This document shows positions 55,178-62,929 of a DNA stretch of 64,000 nt, in pieces; position 1 is the first letter of the stretch, and the number at the start of each line of letters is the position of its first letter. The DNA is from an uncultured Verrucomicrobiota bacterium. Its GTDB lineage: Bacteria; Verrucomicrobiota; Verrucomicrobiia; Limisphaerales; UBA9464. The notes under the pieces are model-generated. The model was not told the origin of the DNA. It saw only the letters and a program-made list of their open reading frames with translations, and made no database searches. The position numbers and the translations under genes are program-made. The DNA is taken from positions 62,001-126,000 of the forward strand of contig CAIVQH010000016.1 in NCBI GenBank assembly GCA_903907995.1, given 5' to 3'.

Positions 55178-56066
55178 TCGTGGATGCGGACGGTGCCTGC
55201 GTGGGCGGCTGCAGCGCCTGGCGGGCGGCGGCCAGTTCCGTCTCGGAGAGAGCCGGAACATCGGTGCGGTCAATTCGTCGCGCGCCTCCAACGACTGCGG
55301 CCTCGCCGTTTTCATTCACACGAAGTTGCGGACGCCGGTTGGTCACCAGCCAGGTCTGCTGGGCCACCACGTTCCCGTCCGGGTCAAAATGCTGGTACCG
55401 GCACTCGGTCGCGCCGAACTGGTGGATCACATGGAGATGGCTCTGCCGGTCGAAGACCCATTGCGGCGGGTTGAAGGTCACGAGCCCGCCCAGCGGCACC
55501 ACCTTGAGCGTGTGCGCTCCGGAACTGTCGGTGATGCGCAGGTAGAGGCGCAGGCTCTTCAGGAAATTGGCCTGCTGGAGCAGGTAGCGGCGCTGCTCGG
55601 TCGTGCCATCCGGCCGGCTGATGCCGAAGGCCTGGTCCTCGTTCAGCGTCACCCCGTTTACAATCTCGAACGTCAGCGGGGCGCTGACATAGCTCGGACC
55701 GTCGTTTATGGGTGTAACCACGGCGGTGACGCGGTAGCTGCCGGCGCGGTCCAGGGCGAATAGCGGGGCCACGTCGAAACGCATCGTGCCGCCGGTCGCC
55801 TGCTCCAGGCTGAACTCGCCGGTGTCCGGCACCTCACTCAGCTTGTTCACCACCCCGCCTTCGGAGCGCTCGATGGTGAACGCGATCCACTGCGGGTGCG
55901 TGCCGAGCCGGAGGGGGGCCCCGGTGAAGTTGCTGACCTTGACCGCCAGCTGGAGCTCCTCGCCGGGCAGGAACTGCTCCTGCGCGGTGGACAGCTTCAC
56001 ATTGATCTGGGCGTTTACGGTGGTGATCAGGCACAGGCCGGCGATCGTGGCGAGCGGACGGAACAT
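55140..56066 (-). CDS. Secreted protein with a beta-sandwich N-terminal domain
   Basis: 308 residues, signal peptide LATIAGLCLITTVNA. The region 20-135 looks like an immunoglobulin-type beta sandwich (FLPGEELQLAVKVSNFTGAPL, SYRVTAVVTPINDGPSYVS). The rest is not recognised and ends in a Lys-rich tail. It precedes and overlaps the DUF481-like gene, so the two may work together at the outer membrane. Confidence 0.6.
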   Translation of the reverse strand: MFRPLATIAGLCLITTVNAQINVKLSTAQEQFLPGEELQLAVKVSNFTGAPLRLGTHPQWIAFTIERSEGGVVNKLSEVPDTGEFSLEQATGGTMRFDVAPLFALDRAGSYRVTAVVTPINDGPSYVSAPLTFEIVNGVTLNEDQAFGISRPDGTTEQRRYLLQQANFLKSLRLYLRITDSSGAHTLKVVPLGGLVTFNPPQWVFDRQSHLHVIHQFGATECRYQHFDPDGNVVAQQTWLVTNRRPQLRVNENGEAAVVGGARRIDRTDVPALSETELAAARQALQPPTQAPSASTNAVPSDKKKPKN

Positions 56067-56119
56067 GGTGTGTGGAAACTAGGGAAGGCCGGCCCGGGCG
56101 CAAGGCTGGGGAAGTAATT

Positions 56120-56488
56120 TCAAAGCTCCGCCGGGCGGAAGCCGGCCCCGATAATGGAGCAGGCCTGGACAACCTTCAGGCCAAGCCGCGCGGCCTCCGC
56201 GAGGACCTCCGGCGATTCGGTGCCCGGATTCAGCCACAATTCGTCGCAGCCCCGGGCTGCGATGTCGGGGAGCAGCTTCAGCAGCACCGGCGGCGGCAGG
56301 TACACGCTGATCTTGCCGGGCCGGACCGGCACCTCGCCGATGCGGGCAAACGCGGGCTGACCCTCGATGACCGCCTCTTTCGGATTGACCGGATAAACCG
56401 TGTAGCCGGCCTGCAAAAAGGCGCGTACCGCCCGGTTGCCAAACTTGGCGCGGTCGGCCGAGGCCCCGAGGATCGCAATGGTGTCCAC
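56120..56488 (-). CDS. CoA-binding-domain protein (YccU-like)
   Basis: 122 residues from GTG at 56488. A single CoA-binding Rossmann domain: TIAILGASADRAKFGNRAV at the N-terminus, GYTVYPVNPKE, ISVYLPP, and DELWLNPGTESPEV near the end. Family members bind CoA or nucleotide; role usually unknown. An earlier start would run into the promoter of the tRNA-tuf operon on the opposite strand and is rejected. Confidence 0.85.
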   Translation of the reverse strand: MDTIAILGASADRAKFGNRAVRAFLQAGYTVYPVNPKEAVIEGQPAFARIGEVPVRPGKISVYLPPPVLLKLLPDIAARGCDELWLNPGTESPEVLAEAARLGLKVVQACSIIGAGFRPAEL

Positions 56489-56592
56489 AAACGCAGTCTG
56501 GCAAGACGGATTGCCCAGGCAAAGAATTGTGCGATTGTGCCTTCGGATCGGGAACGGGCGGAAACAAAAGTCTCCGTGCATCCAAAAACGCG

Positions 56593-56621
56593 TTGACACC
56601 CTCTGCCCCCCTACCTATTTA
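56593..56621 (+). promoter_or_regulatory. Sigma-70 promoter of the tRNA-Thr/tuf operon
   Basis: TTGACA (56593-56598), 17-base spacer, TATTTA (56616-56621). A near-consensus housekeeping promoter 116 bases upstream of tRNA-Thr, with a GC-rich discriminator (TGCGCGCC) typical of stable-RNA promoters under growth-rate control. Confidence 0.8.
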
Positions 56622-56736
56622 TGCGCGCCTCAATTACGAGTTGCAGGCGTCCGAATTTCGGTTTCTTGCCCTGTGGTAGGACGGGAAGCTGAAATTTTTT
56701 GTCGTCGAGAGGCGACGAATTTTGCCCCTTGGCAAG

Positions 56737-56812
<76 letters not shown>

Positions 56813-56864
56813 CGGGCCGCTTTGCAGCAGGACAGATAAACGAAACTTAGTAAAACGCAGTCAC

Positions 56865-58052
56865 ATGGCTAAAGAGAACTTTCAACGCACGAAGCCGCAC
56901 CTGAACGTGGGCACCATTGGCCACGTTGACCACGGCAAGTCCACCCTGACTGCCGCGCTCGTCGCCGTGCAGCACCGCAAGGGCCTGGCTCCGGCCATTT
57001 CCTACGCGGACATCACCAAGGGCGGCACCGTGCGCGATGACACCAAGACCGTCACCATCGCCGTCTCGCACGTTGAGTACGAGAGCCCGAAGCGCCACTA
57101 CGCCCACGTGGACTGCCCCGGCCATGCTGACTACGTCAAGAACATGATCACCGGTGCCGCCCAGATGGACGGCGCCATCCTCGTTGTCAGCGCCGCTGAC
57201 GGCCCGATGCCCCAGACCCGTGAGCACATCCTGCTCGCCCGTCAGGTCGGTGTGCCCAGCATCGTGGTCTTCCTGAACAAGGTTGACTTGGCGGACGCGG
57301 ACCTCCTCGAGCTGATCGAGATGGAAATCCGCGACCTGCTCAACAAGTACGGTTACCCGGGCGACACTACCCCGATCATCCGCGGCTCCGCCACGGCCGC
57401 CCTGGCCGGCAAGCCCGAGGGTGAGAAGGCCATCGCCGACCTGCTCGAGGCGCTGGACACCTTCATCCCCGAGCCCGTGCGCGAGAACGACAAGCCGTTC
57501 CTCATGTGCATCGAGGACGTGTTCACCATTGAAGGTCGCGGCACGGTCGTCACCGGTCGCGTGGAGCGCGGCACGCTCAACAAGATGTCCGAAGTCGAGA
57601 TCGTCGGCCTCAAGGACACCCGCAAGACCACGGCGACGGACATCGAAATGTTCCGCAAGCTGCTGGACAGCGCCACCTCCGGCGACAACGTCGGCGTGCT
57701 GCTCCGCGGCACCACCAAGGACGATGTCGAACGCGGCATGGTTCTCGCCAAGCCCGGCTCCATCAAGCCGCACACCAAGTTCAAGGCCGAGGTTTACGTC
57801 CTCACCAAGGACGAGGGTGGCCGGCACACGCCGTTCTTCACCAAGTACCGCCCGCAGTTCTATTTCCGCACCTCGGACATCACCGGCTCGGTGACACTCC
57901 CCGCCGGCGTGGAAATGGTGATGCCCGGTGACAACGTTTCCGTGGACGTCGAGCTGCAGGCTCCCGTCGCGATGGAACAGGGTCTTCGCTTCGCGATCCG
58001 CGAAGGTGGCCGCACCATCGGTGCCGGTCGTGTCAGCGAAGTGCTGGTCTGA
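56865..58052 (+). CDS. tuf: Translation elongation factor Tu
   Basis: 395 residues. GTPase that carries aminoacyl-tRNA to the ribosome. G1 GHVDHGKS, G3 [23 protein letters not shown] and G4 NKVD are standard. Switch I is not: where most EF-Tu have a Glu-Glu-Lys-x-RGITI block, this reads [20 protein letters not shown], keeping only the key threonine. This seems a lineage trait: from memory, unverified, Opitutus-type Verrucomicrobia share it. Preceded by tRNA-Thr and followed by a terminator-like hairpin and tRNA-Trp. Confidence 0.97.
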   Translation: MAKENFQRTKPHLNVGTIGHVDHGKSTLTAALVAVQHRKGLAPAISYADITKGGTVRDDTKTVTIAVSHVEYESPKRHYAHVDCPGHADYVKNMITGAAQMDGAILVVSAADGPMPQTREHILLARQVGVPSIVVFLNKVDLADADLLELIEMEIRDLLNKYGYPGDTTPIIRGSATAALAGKPEGEKAIADLLEALDTFIPEPVRENDKPFLMCIEDVFTIEGRGTVVTGRVERGTLNKMSEVEIVGLKDTRKTTATDIEMFRKLLDSATSGDNVGVLLRGTTKDDVERGMVLAKPGSIKPHTKFKAEVYVLTKDEGGRHTPFFTKYRPQFYFRTSDITGSVTLPAGVEMVMPGDNVSVDVELQAPVAMEQGLRFAIREGGRTIGAGRVSEVLV

Positions 58053-58067
58053 TAGTTTTTCAAAAGA

Positions 58068-58100
58068 GGGAGGCCGGTTTGAACGCCGGTCTCCCTTTTG
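58068..58100 (+). terminator. Terminator-like hairpin after tuf
   Basis: GGGAGGCCGG (58068-58077), 8-base loop, CCGGTCTCCC (58086-58095), then TTTTGTGT. One internal mismatch. It probably gives partial termination between tuf and the tRNA-Trp/secE part of the operon. Confidence 0.7.
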
Positions 58101-58131
58101 TGTATCATCTGGAAAGGATTCGAATCAGGAC

Positions 58132-58207
58132 AGGGCGTTAGCTCAATTGGTAGAGTAGCGGTCTCCAAAACCGTTGGTTGGGGGTTCAAGTCCCTCACGC
58201 CCTGCCA
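58132..58207 (+). tRNA. tRNA-Trp (anticodon CCA)
   Basis: Acceptor AGGGCGT/ACGCCCT, D arm AGCTCAATTGGTAGAGT, anticodon stem GCGGT/ACCGT with loop CTCCAAA, T arm TGGGGGTTCAAGTCCCTCA with a normal T loop, encoded CCA. tRNA-Trp before secE is the common bacterial order. Confidence 0.95.
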
Positions 58208-58217
58208 AAAACTCCGC

Positions 58218-58308
58218 GGAGGGGTGGCAGAGTGGTCTATCGCGGCGGTCTTGAAAACCGCTGTGGGTTAATCGCCCACCGGGGGTTCGAATCCCTCCCC
58301 CTCCGCCA
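58218..58308 (+). tRNA. tRNA-Ser (anticodon TGA)
   Basis: 91 bases with the long variable arm of serine tRNAs (GTGGG...CCCAC). Acceptor GGAGGGG/CCCCTCC, anticodon stem GCGGT/ACCGC with loop CTTGAAA, encoded CCA at 58306-58308. It sits between tRNA-Trp and secE, which is not the usual arrangement, and ends seven bases before the secE start codon. Confidence 0.95.
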
Positions 58309-58315
58309 GTCATTT

Positions 58316-58576
58316 GTGAGCAAATTTTACATTCAACTTCTGGTCTGGGCCGTCGTGGTCGGCGGCGCGTTTGCATTCCTGTGGAAACAGGGCTATCTGG
58401 CGCGCCTCGCCAACTACGTGGGCGAAACCCGCGAGGAGTTGAGGAAGTGTTCTTGGCCGACCAGGGATGAGCTCTGGCAGTCCACCATGCTGATTGCCGT
58501 GGTTATGTTCAGCCTCGGCCTATTCACGATCGTGGTGGATTTCGTTGTGCTCAAATTCGTCCGCTCCCTGCTCTAA
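58316..58576 (+). CDS. secE: Preprotein translocase subunit SecE
   Basis: 86 residues from GTG at 58316. Essential membrane clamp of the SecYEG channel. Two membrane segments (about 8-26 and 58-82) and the conserved cytosolic hinge ETREELRKCSWPTRDELWQS. The start codon is only seven bases from the 3' end of tRNA-Ser, so the processed mRNA would have almost no leader. Stop is 12 bases before nusG. Confidence 0.92.
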   Translation: MSKFYIQLLVWAVVVGGAFAFLWKQGYLARLANYVGETREELRKCSWPTRDELWQSTMLIAVVMFSLGLFTIVVDFVVLKFVRSLL

Positions 58577-58588
58577 TCCCCTCCCGCC

Positions 58589-59137
58589 ATGAAATTCCAG
58601 TGGTTCGTCCTCCATGTGCTCGCCGGTCAGGAGCAGAAGGTCCGTGACAGTCTGATCAAGCGCATCAAGACCGACGAGATGGAACCCTACATCAAGGAAG
58701 TGCTCCTGCCGATGGAGCGCGTGGTGGAGGTGCGTGGGGGCAAAAAGACGGTGACGAACCGCAAGCTTCATCCCGGCTACGTCTACGTGGACATGGCCCT
58801 GCTCGATGAAAACATGCGTCCGCAGGAGAAGCCCTGGTATTTCATCAAGGACATCCAGGGCGTGATCGGTTTCGTCGGTGGCGAACGGCCCATGGCGGTC
58901 ACCGAGGAGGAGATCGCCGTCATCAAGGACGCGGTCAGCGACAGCGAGGACACGGAGAAGCCGAAGGTCAACTTCGAGCTGGGCGAGACCGTCAAGATCA
59001 ACGACGGCCCGTTTGTCAGCTTCAGCGGTGTGATCGAGGAGCTCGAGGCCGAGAAGGGCAAGCTCAAGGTCACCGTGGACATTTTCGGTCGCAAAACACC
59101 GGTCGAACTCGAGTATTGGCAGGTGGAGAAGGCTTAG
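58589..59137 (+). CDS. nusG: Transcription antitermination protein NusG
   Basis: 182 residues. N-terminal NGN domain (WFVLHVLAGQEQKVRDSL, LHPGYVYVDMAL) and C-terminal KOW domain (FELGETVKINDGPFVSFSG). Binds RNA polymerase and Rho or ribosome. In its normal place between secE and rplK. Confidence 0.96.
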   Translation: MKFQWFVLHVLAGQEQKVRDSLIKRIKTDEMEPYIKEVLLPMERVVEVRGGKKTVTNRKLHPGYVYVDMALLDENMRPQEKPWYFIKDIQGVIGFVGGERPMAVTEEEIAVIKDAVSDSEDTEKPKVNFELGETVKINDGPFVSFSGVIEELEAEKGKLKVTVDIFGRKTPVELEYWQVEKA

Positions 59138-59209
59138 TAGGATGGAGGGCCGCGGTGGTGGACCAATGAGTCCGGCGCCCGGAAAACTCCGACACAACAA
59201 TCTGATTTT

Positions 59210-59635
59210 ATGGCAAAGAAAGTTACAGGCACGGTAAAACTGCAGATCTCGGCCGGCCAGGCCAACCCGGCCCCGCCCGTTGGTCCCGCGCTCGGTTCGC
59301 AGGGCATCAACATCATGGCGTTCTGCAAGGAATTTAACGCCGCCACCAAGGACAAGGCCGGTCTGGTCATCCCGGTGGTCATCACCGTCTATCAGGACAA
59401 GTCCTTCTCCTGCGTCTACAAGTCGCCGCCCGCTTCCGTGCTCCTCAAGAAGGCCGCCGGTGTCGCGTCCGGCTCCAAGACGCCCAACAAGGACAAGGTC
59501 GGCAAGGTCACCCGCAAGCAGGTGCTCGAGATCGTCAAGCTCAAGGGCAACGACCTCAACGCCAACAGCGAGGACGCCGCCGTCCGCATGATCTCCGGCA
59601 CCGCCCGCAACATGGGCATCGAAGTGATCGACTGA
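59210..59635 (+). CDS. rplK: Ribosomal protein L11
   Basis: 141 residues, the standard length. N-terminal domain [20 protein letters not shown] and C-terminal RNA-binding domain ([28 protein letters not shown]). Stalk-base protein of the large ribosomal subunit. Unlike in most bacteria, rplA, rplJ, rplL and rpoBC do not follow; a strong terminator comes directly after. Confidence 0.97.
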   Translation: MAKKVTGTVKLQISAGQANPAPPVGPALGSQGINIMAFCKEFNAATKDKAGLVIPVVITVYQDKSFSCVYKSPPASVLLKKAAGVASGSKTPNKDKVGKVTRKQVLEIVKLKGNDLNANSEDAAVRMISGTARNMGIEVID

Positions 59636-59661
59636 TCCCGCCTTTTCCGCGGATCTGACAG

Positions 59662-59694
59662 CGCCCCGGTTCTCCGGGGCGTTTTTCTTTTTTT
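59662..59694 (+). terminator. Intrinsic terminator after rplK
   Basis: CGCCCCGG-TTCT-CCGGGGCG, perfect 8-bp stem with a four-base loop, then TTTTTCTTTTTTT. The best terminator in the window. It closes the tuf-secE-nusG-rplK operon 26 bases after the rplK stop. Confidence 0.93.
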
Positions 59695-59773
59695 GTGCCG
59701 GCGCGCATTTCTTTCCGACAGCTTTGGCAGTTTCGTCTCGCGTTTACCCCTTCGCCTTGGGCACAACGCGACC

Positions 59774-61135
59774 GTGGCCGCCATCCGTTCCCCGCGCATT
59801 CTCGTTGCTGACGACCAGCCGGACATCGCCGAAGCCCTGCGCCTGCTGTTCAAGGCCGAGGGCTGGCGCGTCGAGGTGGCGGCCTCGCCGCAGGCGGTCT
59901 GCGAGGCCGTGGGCCGTGACGAATTCGACGTCCTTCTCAGCGACCTCAACTACACCCGTGACACCACCAGCGGACAGGAAGGGCTCGACCTGCTGGCCCG
60001 GATTCCTGCGCTCGATCCCACGCTGCCGGTCGTCGTGATGACCGCGTGGGCGACCGTGGATATCGCGGTCGAGGCCATGCGCCGTGGCGCGCGTGATTTC
60101 ATCCAGAAGCCCTGGGACAACGCCCGTCTGCTGGCGGTCGTGCGCAACCAGATCGCCCTCCGCCGCGCCTTGCGCGAAGGCGAGCGGCTGGCTGCGGCGA
60201 ACGCCGCGCAACGGGGCGGGGGACCGGTGCTCGTCGCGCAGTCACCGACCATGCGGCCGGTCATGGAAATGGTCGAACGGGTCGGGCCGAGCGATGCGAC
60301 CGTACTCATCACCGGGGAAAACGGCACCGGCAAGGGTGTCATCGCCGCGGCACTGCATGCGACGGGGCCGCGCGCCAGCCGCCCGTTCATATCGGTCAAC
60401 ATGGGCGGGCTGAGTGAGGCGCTGTTCGAGAGCGAGCTGTTCGGTCATGTCCGCGGCGCCTTTACGGATGCGAAAACCGACCGGGTCGGCCGCTTCGAGA
60501 TGGCCGAGGGGGGCACGCTCTTTCTGGATGAGATCGCGAACGTGCCGCTGGCCCTGCAGACCAAGCTGCTGCGCGTGCTCGAAGGCCGTTCATATGAGCG
60601 GGTCGGCTCGTCCCGCACCCAGCAGGCGGATGTCCGGCTCGTCGCCGCGACAAACGCCGACCTGCGGGCCGAAGTGGCCGCGGGCCGGTTCCGGCAGGAT
60701 CTGCTGTTCCGCCTGAACACGATTGAAATTCACCTGCCGCCTCTGCGCGAGCGCCAGGAAGACATCGAGCCGCTGGCGCTCTTTTTCCTCCAGCAGCAGC
60801 GGGCGCGCTACCGCAAGGAGTTCACCGGCTTCGATCCCGCCGCCATCGTGGCCCTGCGGGCGCACCACTGGCTGGGCAATGTGCGCGAGCTGAGCCATGC
60901 CATCGAGCGCGCGGTGCTGCTGGCTTCCGGTTCGGTCATTCGGGCGGCGGACCTCGGCCTCGCGGCCGCCCGTGACGCCGCGCCTCGTCTGGAGGACATG
61001 AATCTTGAGGACGTGGAGCGTTTCCTGATCCGGCAGACTTTGGCGCGGTGTGGCGGGAATGCGCTGAAGGCGGCCGAGCAGCTGGGTCTGAGCCGCAGCG
61101 CCTTTTACCGCCGGCTGGAGAAATACGGCCTGTGA
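59774..61135 (+). CDS. NtrC-family sigma-54-dependent response regulator
   Basis: 453 residues from GTG at 59774. Receiver domain 8-125 with phospho-acceptor D57 (LLSDLNYT), acidic pair D13-D14 and K112 (FIQKPW). AAA+ domain 150-390 with P-loop GENGTGKG at 181-188 and the sigma-54 contact loop GAFTDAK at 228. C-terminal Fis-type helix-turn-helix ([25 protein letters not shown] in two parts). It activates sigma-54 promoters after phosphorylation by the kinase encoded next, whose start overlaps its stop. A likely target lies at 62476-62700. An earlier TTG start at 59693 is possible but would overlap the terminator T-run. Confidence 0.93.
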   Translation: MAAIRSPRILVADDQPDIAEALRLLFKAEGWRVEVAASPQAVCEAVGRDEFDVLLSDLNYTRDTTSGQEGLDLLARIPALDPTLPVVVMTAWATVDIAVEAMRRGARDFIQKPWDNARLLAVVRNQIALRRALREGERLAAANAAQRGGGPVLVAQSPTMRPVMEMVERVGPSDATVLITGENGTGKGVIAAALHATGPRASRPFISVNMGGLSEALFESELFGHVRGAFTDAKTDRVGRFEMAEGGTLFLDEIANVPLALQTKLLRVLEGRSYERVGSSRTQQADVRLVAATNADLRAEVAAGRFRQDLLFRLNTIEIHLPPLRERQEDIEPLALFFLQQQRARYRKEFTGFDPAAIVALRAHHWLGNVRELSHAIERAVLLASGSVIRAADLGLAAARDAAPRLEDMNLEDVERFLIRQTLARCGGNALKAAEQLGLSRSAFYRRLEKYGL

Positions 61136-62475
61136 GCAACGCCTCCCAGGTGCGGTTTGAGCGGCGGCTGCGCTGGCTGGCCTTTTCCGTCGGCGTGCCG
61201 GGTTCGCTGGTCGCGCTGATCCTGCTGTGGGCCGACGAGCACGATGACAAAGTGCGGCTGACGCTGGTCATCCTGATCCTGCTCGGCTGGGTCATCTGCG
61301 CCGCCTCACTGGTGCATCGCGTGGTCTTCCCGTTGCAGACGCTGGCGAACCTGCTCGGCGGCCTGCGCGAGGGGGATTTTTCCACCCGTGCGCGCGGTGC
61401 GGTACGAGACGACGCGCTGGGCGAGGTGCTGATCGAGGCCAATGCGCTGGCGGAAACCTTGCGCGAACAGCGGCTCGGGGCACTGGAAGCAACCGCCCTG
61501 CTGCGTACCGTGATGGCGGAACTCGACGCTGCCGTTTTCGCCTTCGACGACGGGCACCGGCTGCGGCTCGCCAACCGCGCCGCCGAAGTCCTGCTCCGCC
61601 GGCCGATTGAGCAACTGCTCGGTCGCACCGCTACCGAACTGGGGTTGGCGGAATGTCTCGCCGGCCAGCCTTCACAAACGCTGTCACTGACCTTTCCCGG
61701 GGCCGTGGGGCGGTTCGGGGTGCGACGTTCCGCCTTTCGGCAGGCCGGGCTGCCGCATCAGCTACTCGTGTTGGCCGATCTGAGCCAGGCGTTGAGGGAG
61801 GAGGAGCGGCAGGCCTGGCAGCGGCTCGTGCGCGTGCTGGGCCACGAGCTGAACAATTCCCTGGCGCCGATCAAGAGCATCGCGGGCAGCCTCGAAGCCC
61901 TCGTGGCGCGCGAACCGCTGGCCGAGGACTGGCGGGACGACACCCGGCGCGGACTGAGTGTGATCGCCGCCCGGGCCGATTCGCTCACGCGTTTTGTCGA
62001 GGCCTATTCCCAGCTAGCCAAGCTGCCGCCGCCGCGCCGCCGACCTACGGAATTGGAACCGCTGCTGCGCCGGGTCATGGCCCTGGAGGCACGGGTCCGC
62101 GTCGTCCTGGTGCCCGGTCCGGAACTCATGCTGAATGCCGACCCGGATCAGCTGGAGCAGCTCCTCATCAACCTGCTGCGCAACGCGGCGGACGCGGTCC
62201 TGGAGGTTCCGGATGGGGCCGGAAGCAACAGCCCGATCGAACTGTCGTGGCAGCGACTGGCCAACGAGGTCGAAATCACCCTGAGGGACACGGGACCGGG
62301 TCTGGCCAATCCGGCGAACCTTTTCGTGCCGTTCTTCACGACCAAGCCCAAGGGCAACGGCATCGGCCTCACCCTGTGCCGGCAGATCGCCGAATCGCAT
62401 GGGGGACGGCTTTCGTTGGAAAACCGTTCCGACCGACCGGGCTGCCTGGCCCGGATTCGCCTTCCGCTGGTCTAA
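61132..62475 (+). CDS. NtrY-like membrane sensor histidine kinase
   Basis: 447 residues from GTG at 61132 overlapping the regulator stop (GTGA). Two membrane segments at about 15-35 and 43-63, a HAMP domain 60-115, a PAS-like region 120-220, dimerisation domain with H238 (GHELNNSLAPIKS), and a catalytic ATPase domain (LLINLLRNAADAVLE, DTGPGL, GNGIGLTL). Very short periplasmic loop, so it probably senses a signal in or near the membrane. Partner of the NtrC-type regulator. Confidence 0.93.
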   Translation: MSNASQVRFERRLRWLAFSVGVPGSLVALILLWADEHDDKVRLTLVILILLGWVICAASLVHRVVFPLQTLANLLGGLREGDFSTRARGAVRDDALGEVLIEANALAETLREQRLGALEATALLRTVMAELDAAVFAFDDGHRLRLANRAAEVLLRRPIEQLLGRTATELGLAECLAGQPSQTLSLTFPGAVGRFGVRRSAFRQAGLPHQLLVLADLSQALREEERQAWQRLVRVLGHELNNSLAPIKSIAGSLEALVAREPLAEDWRDDTRRGLSVIAARADSLTRFVEAYSQLAKLPPPRRRPTELEPLLRRVMALEARVRVVLVPGPELMLNADPDQLEQLLINLLRNAADAVLEVPDGAGSNSPIELSWQRLANEVEITLRDTGPGLANPANLFVPFFTTKPKGNGIGLTLCRQIAESHGGRLSLENRSDRPGCLARIRLPLV

Positions 62476-62483
62476 ACCGGGCT

Positions 62484-62553
62484 GTCCCAATATTGGGACG
62501 GCTAATTCCCGGCTTTGGGTATTCCCATCGACTACACGGTGAAAAGTCACCGT
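62484..62553. promoter_or_regulatory. Two palindromes, candidate activator-binding sites
   Basis: GTCCCAATATTGGGAC at 62484-62499 is a perfect 16-bp palindrome. ACGGTGA-AAAG-TCACCGT at 62536-62553 is a perfect 7-bp inverted repeat. They lie about 120 and 70 bases upstream of the candidate sigma-54 promoter, a normal distance for enhancer sites of NtrC-type activators. Assignment to the neighbouring regulator is inference. The first, nine bases past the kinase stop, could also be part of a weak terminator. Confidence 0.6.
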
Positions 62554-62619
62554 CGGCCCCGGCACACTTCCGCCAATGCAGGCGCGGGTTTCCTGCGTAT
62601 TTCGGCCTGGCTGGGACGA

Positions 62620-62634
62620 TTGGCATCTGGGGTG
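62620..62634 (+). promoter_or_regulatory. Candidate sigma-54 promoter
   Basis: TGGCATC-TGGG-GTGC: invariant GG at 62621-62622 and GC at 62633-62634 with the required ten-base spacing. Match to TGGCAC-N5-TTGCA is good at -24 and partial at -12. It lies 67 bases before the small membrane-protein gene. Alternative GG...GC pairs nearby fit less well. Confidence 0.5.
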
Positions 62635-62700
62635 CGTAAGGGGAGGCCGGCAGAGGCGAAAAATCTGAAACCGAGACCGCTGCCGGTTGGTTCTCCGTCC

Positions 62701-62925
62701 ATGAAATTTGATCGTGATCGTTCCCGGGTGAAGGCACCCACGCCACCGGCAGGCCGCCCGGATGCCGACCGTGGCATGGCGCGCGGCGAGCGCTGGCTGT
62801 TCGGTCTGCTGTTTGCGGCCGTGCTGTTCGCGCTCGGTCATCAGCTTTCGGACACCAATCGCTTCGTCCGTCACCTGCCGGAGTTCGCCGACACGATCCG
62901 CCTGTGGCTCTCCAATCTTTCCTGA
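62701..62925 (+). CDS. Small single-segment membrane protein
   Basis: 74 residues: a charged N-terminal half, one membrane segment (WLFGLLFAAVLFALGHQL) and a short tail. No family recognised. It lies between the candidate sigma-54 promoter and the efflux adaptor gene, four bases from the latter, so it is probably a small part of the efflux system. Confidence 0.6.
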   Translation: MKFDRDRSRVKAPTPPAGRPDADRGMARGERWLFGLLFAAVLFALGHQLSDTNRFVRHLPEFADTIRLWLSNLS

Positions 62926-62929
62926 AGCC

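Noticed and set aside
59693..59773. Upstream TTG start for the NtrC-type regulator
   Set aside because: It lies within the T-run of the rplK terminator, and the extra 27 residues do not belong to the receiver fold.
62555..62575. Alternative sigma-54 site around CGGCACACTTCCGCC
   Set aside because: Good -24 part but the -12 position lacks GC at the required spacing; the site at 62620 is better.
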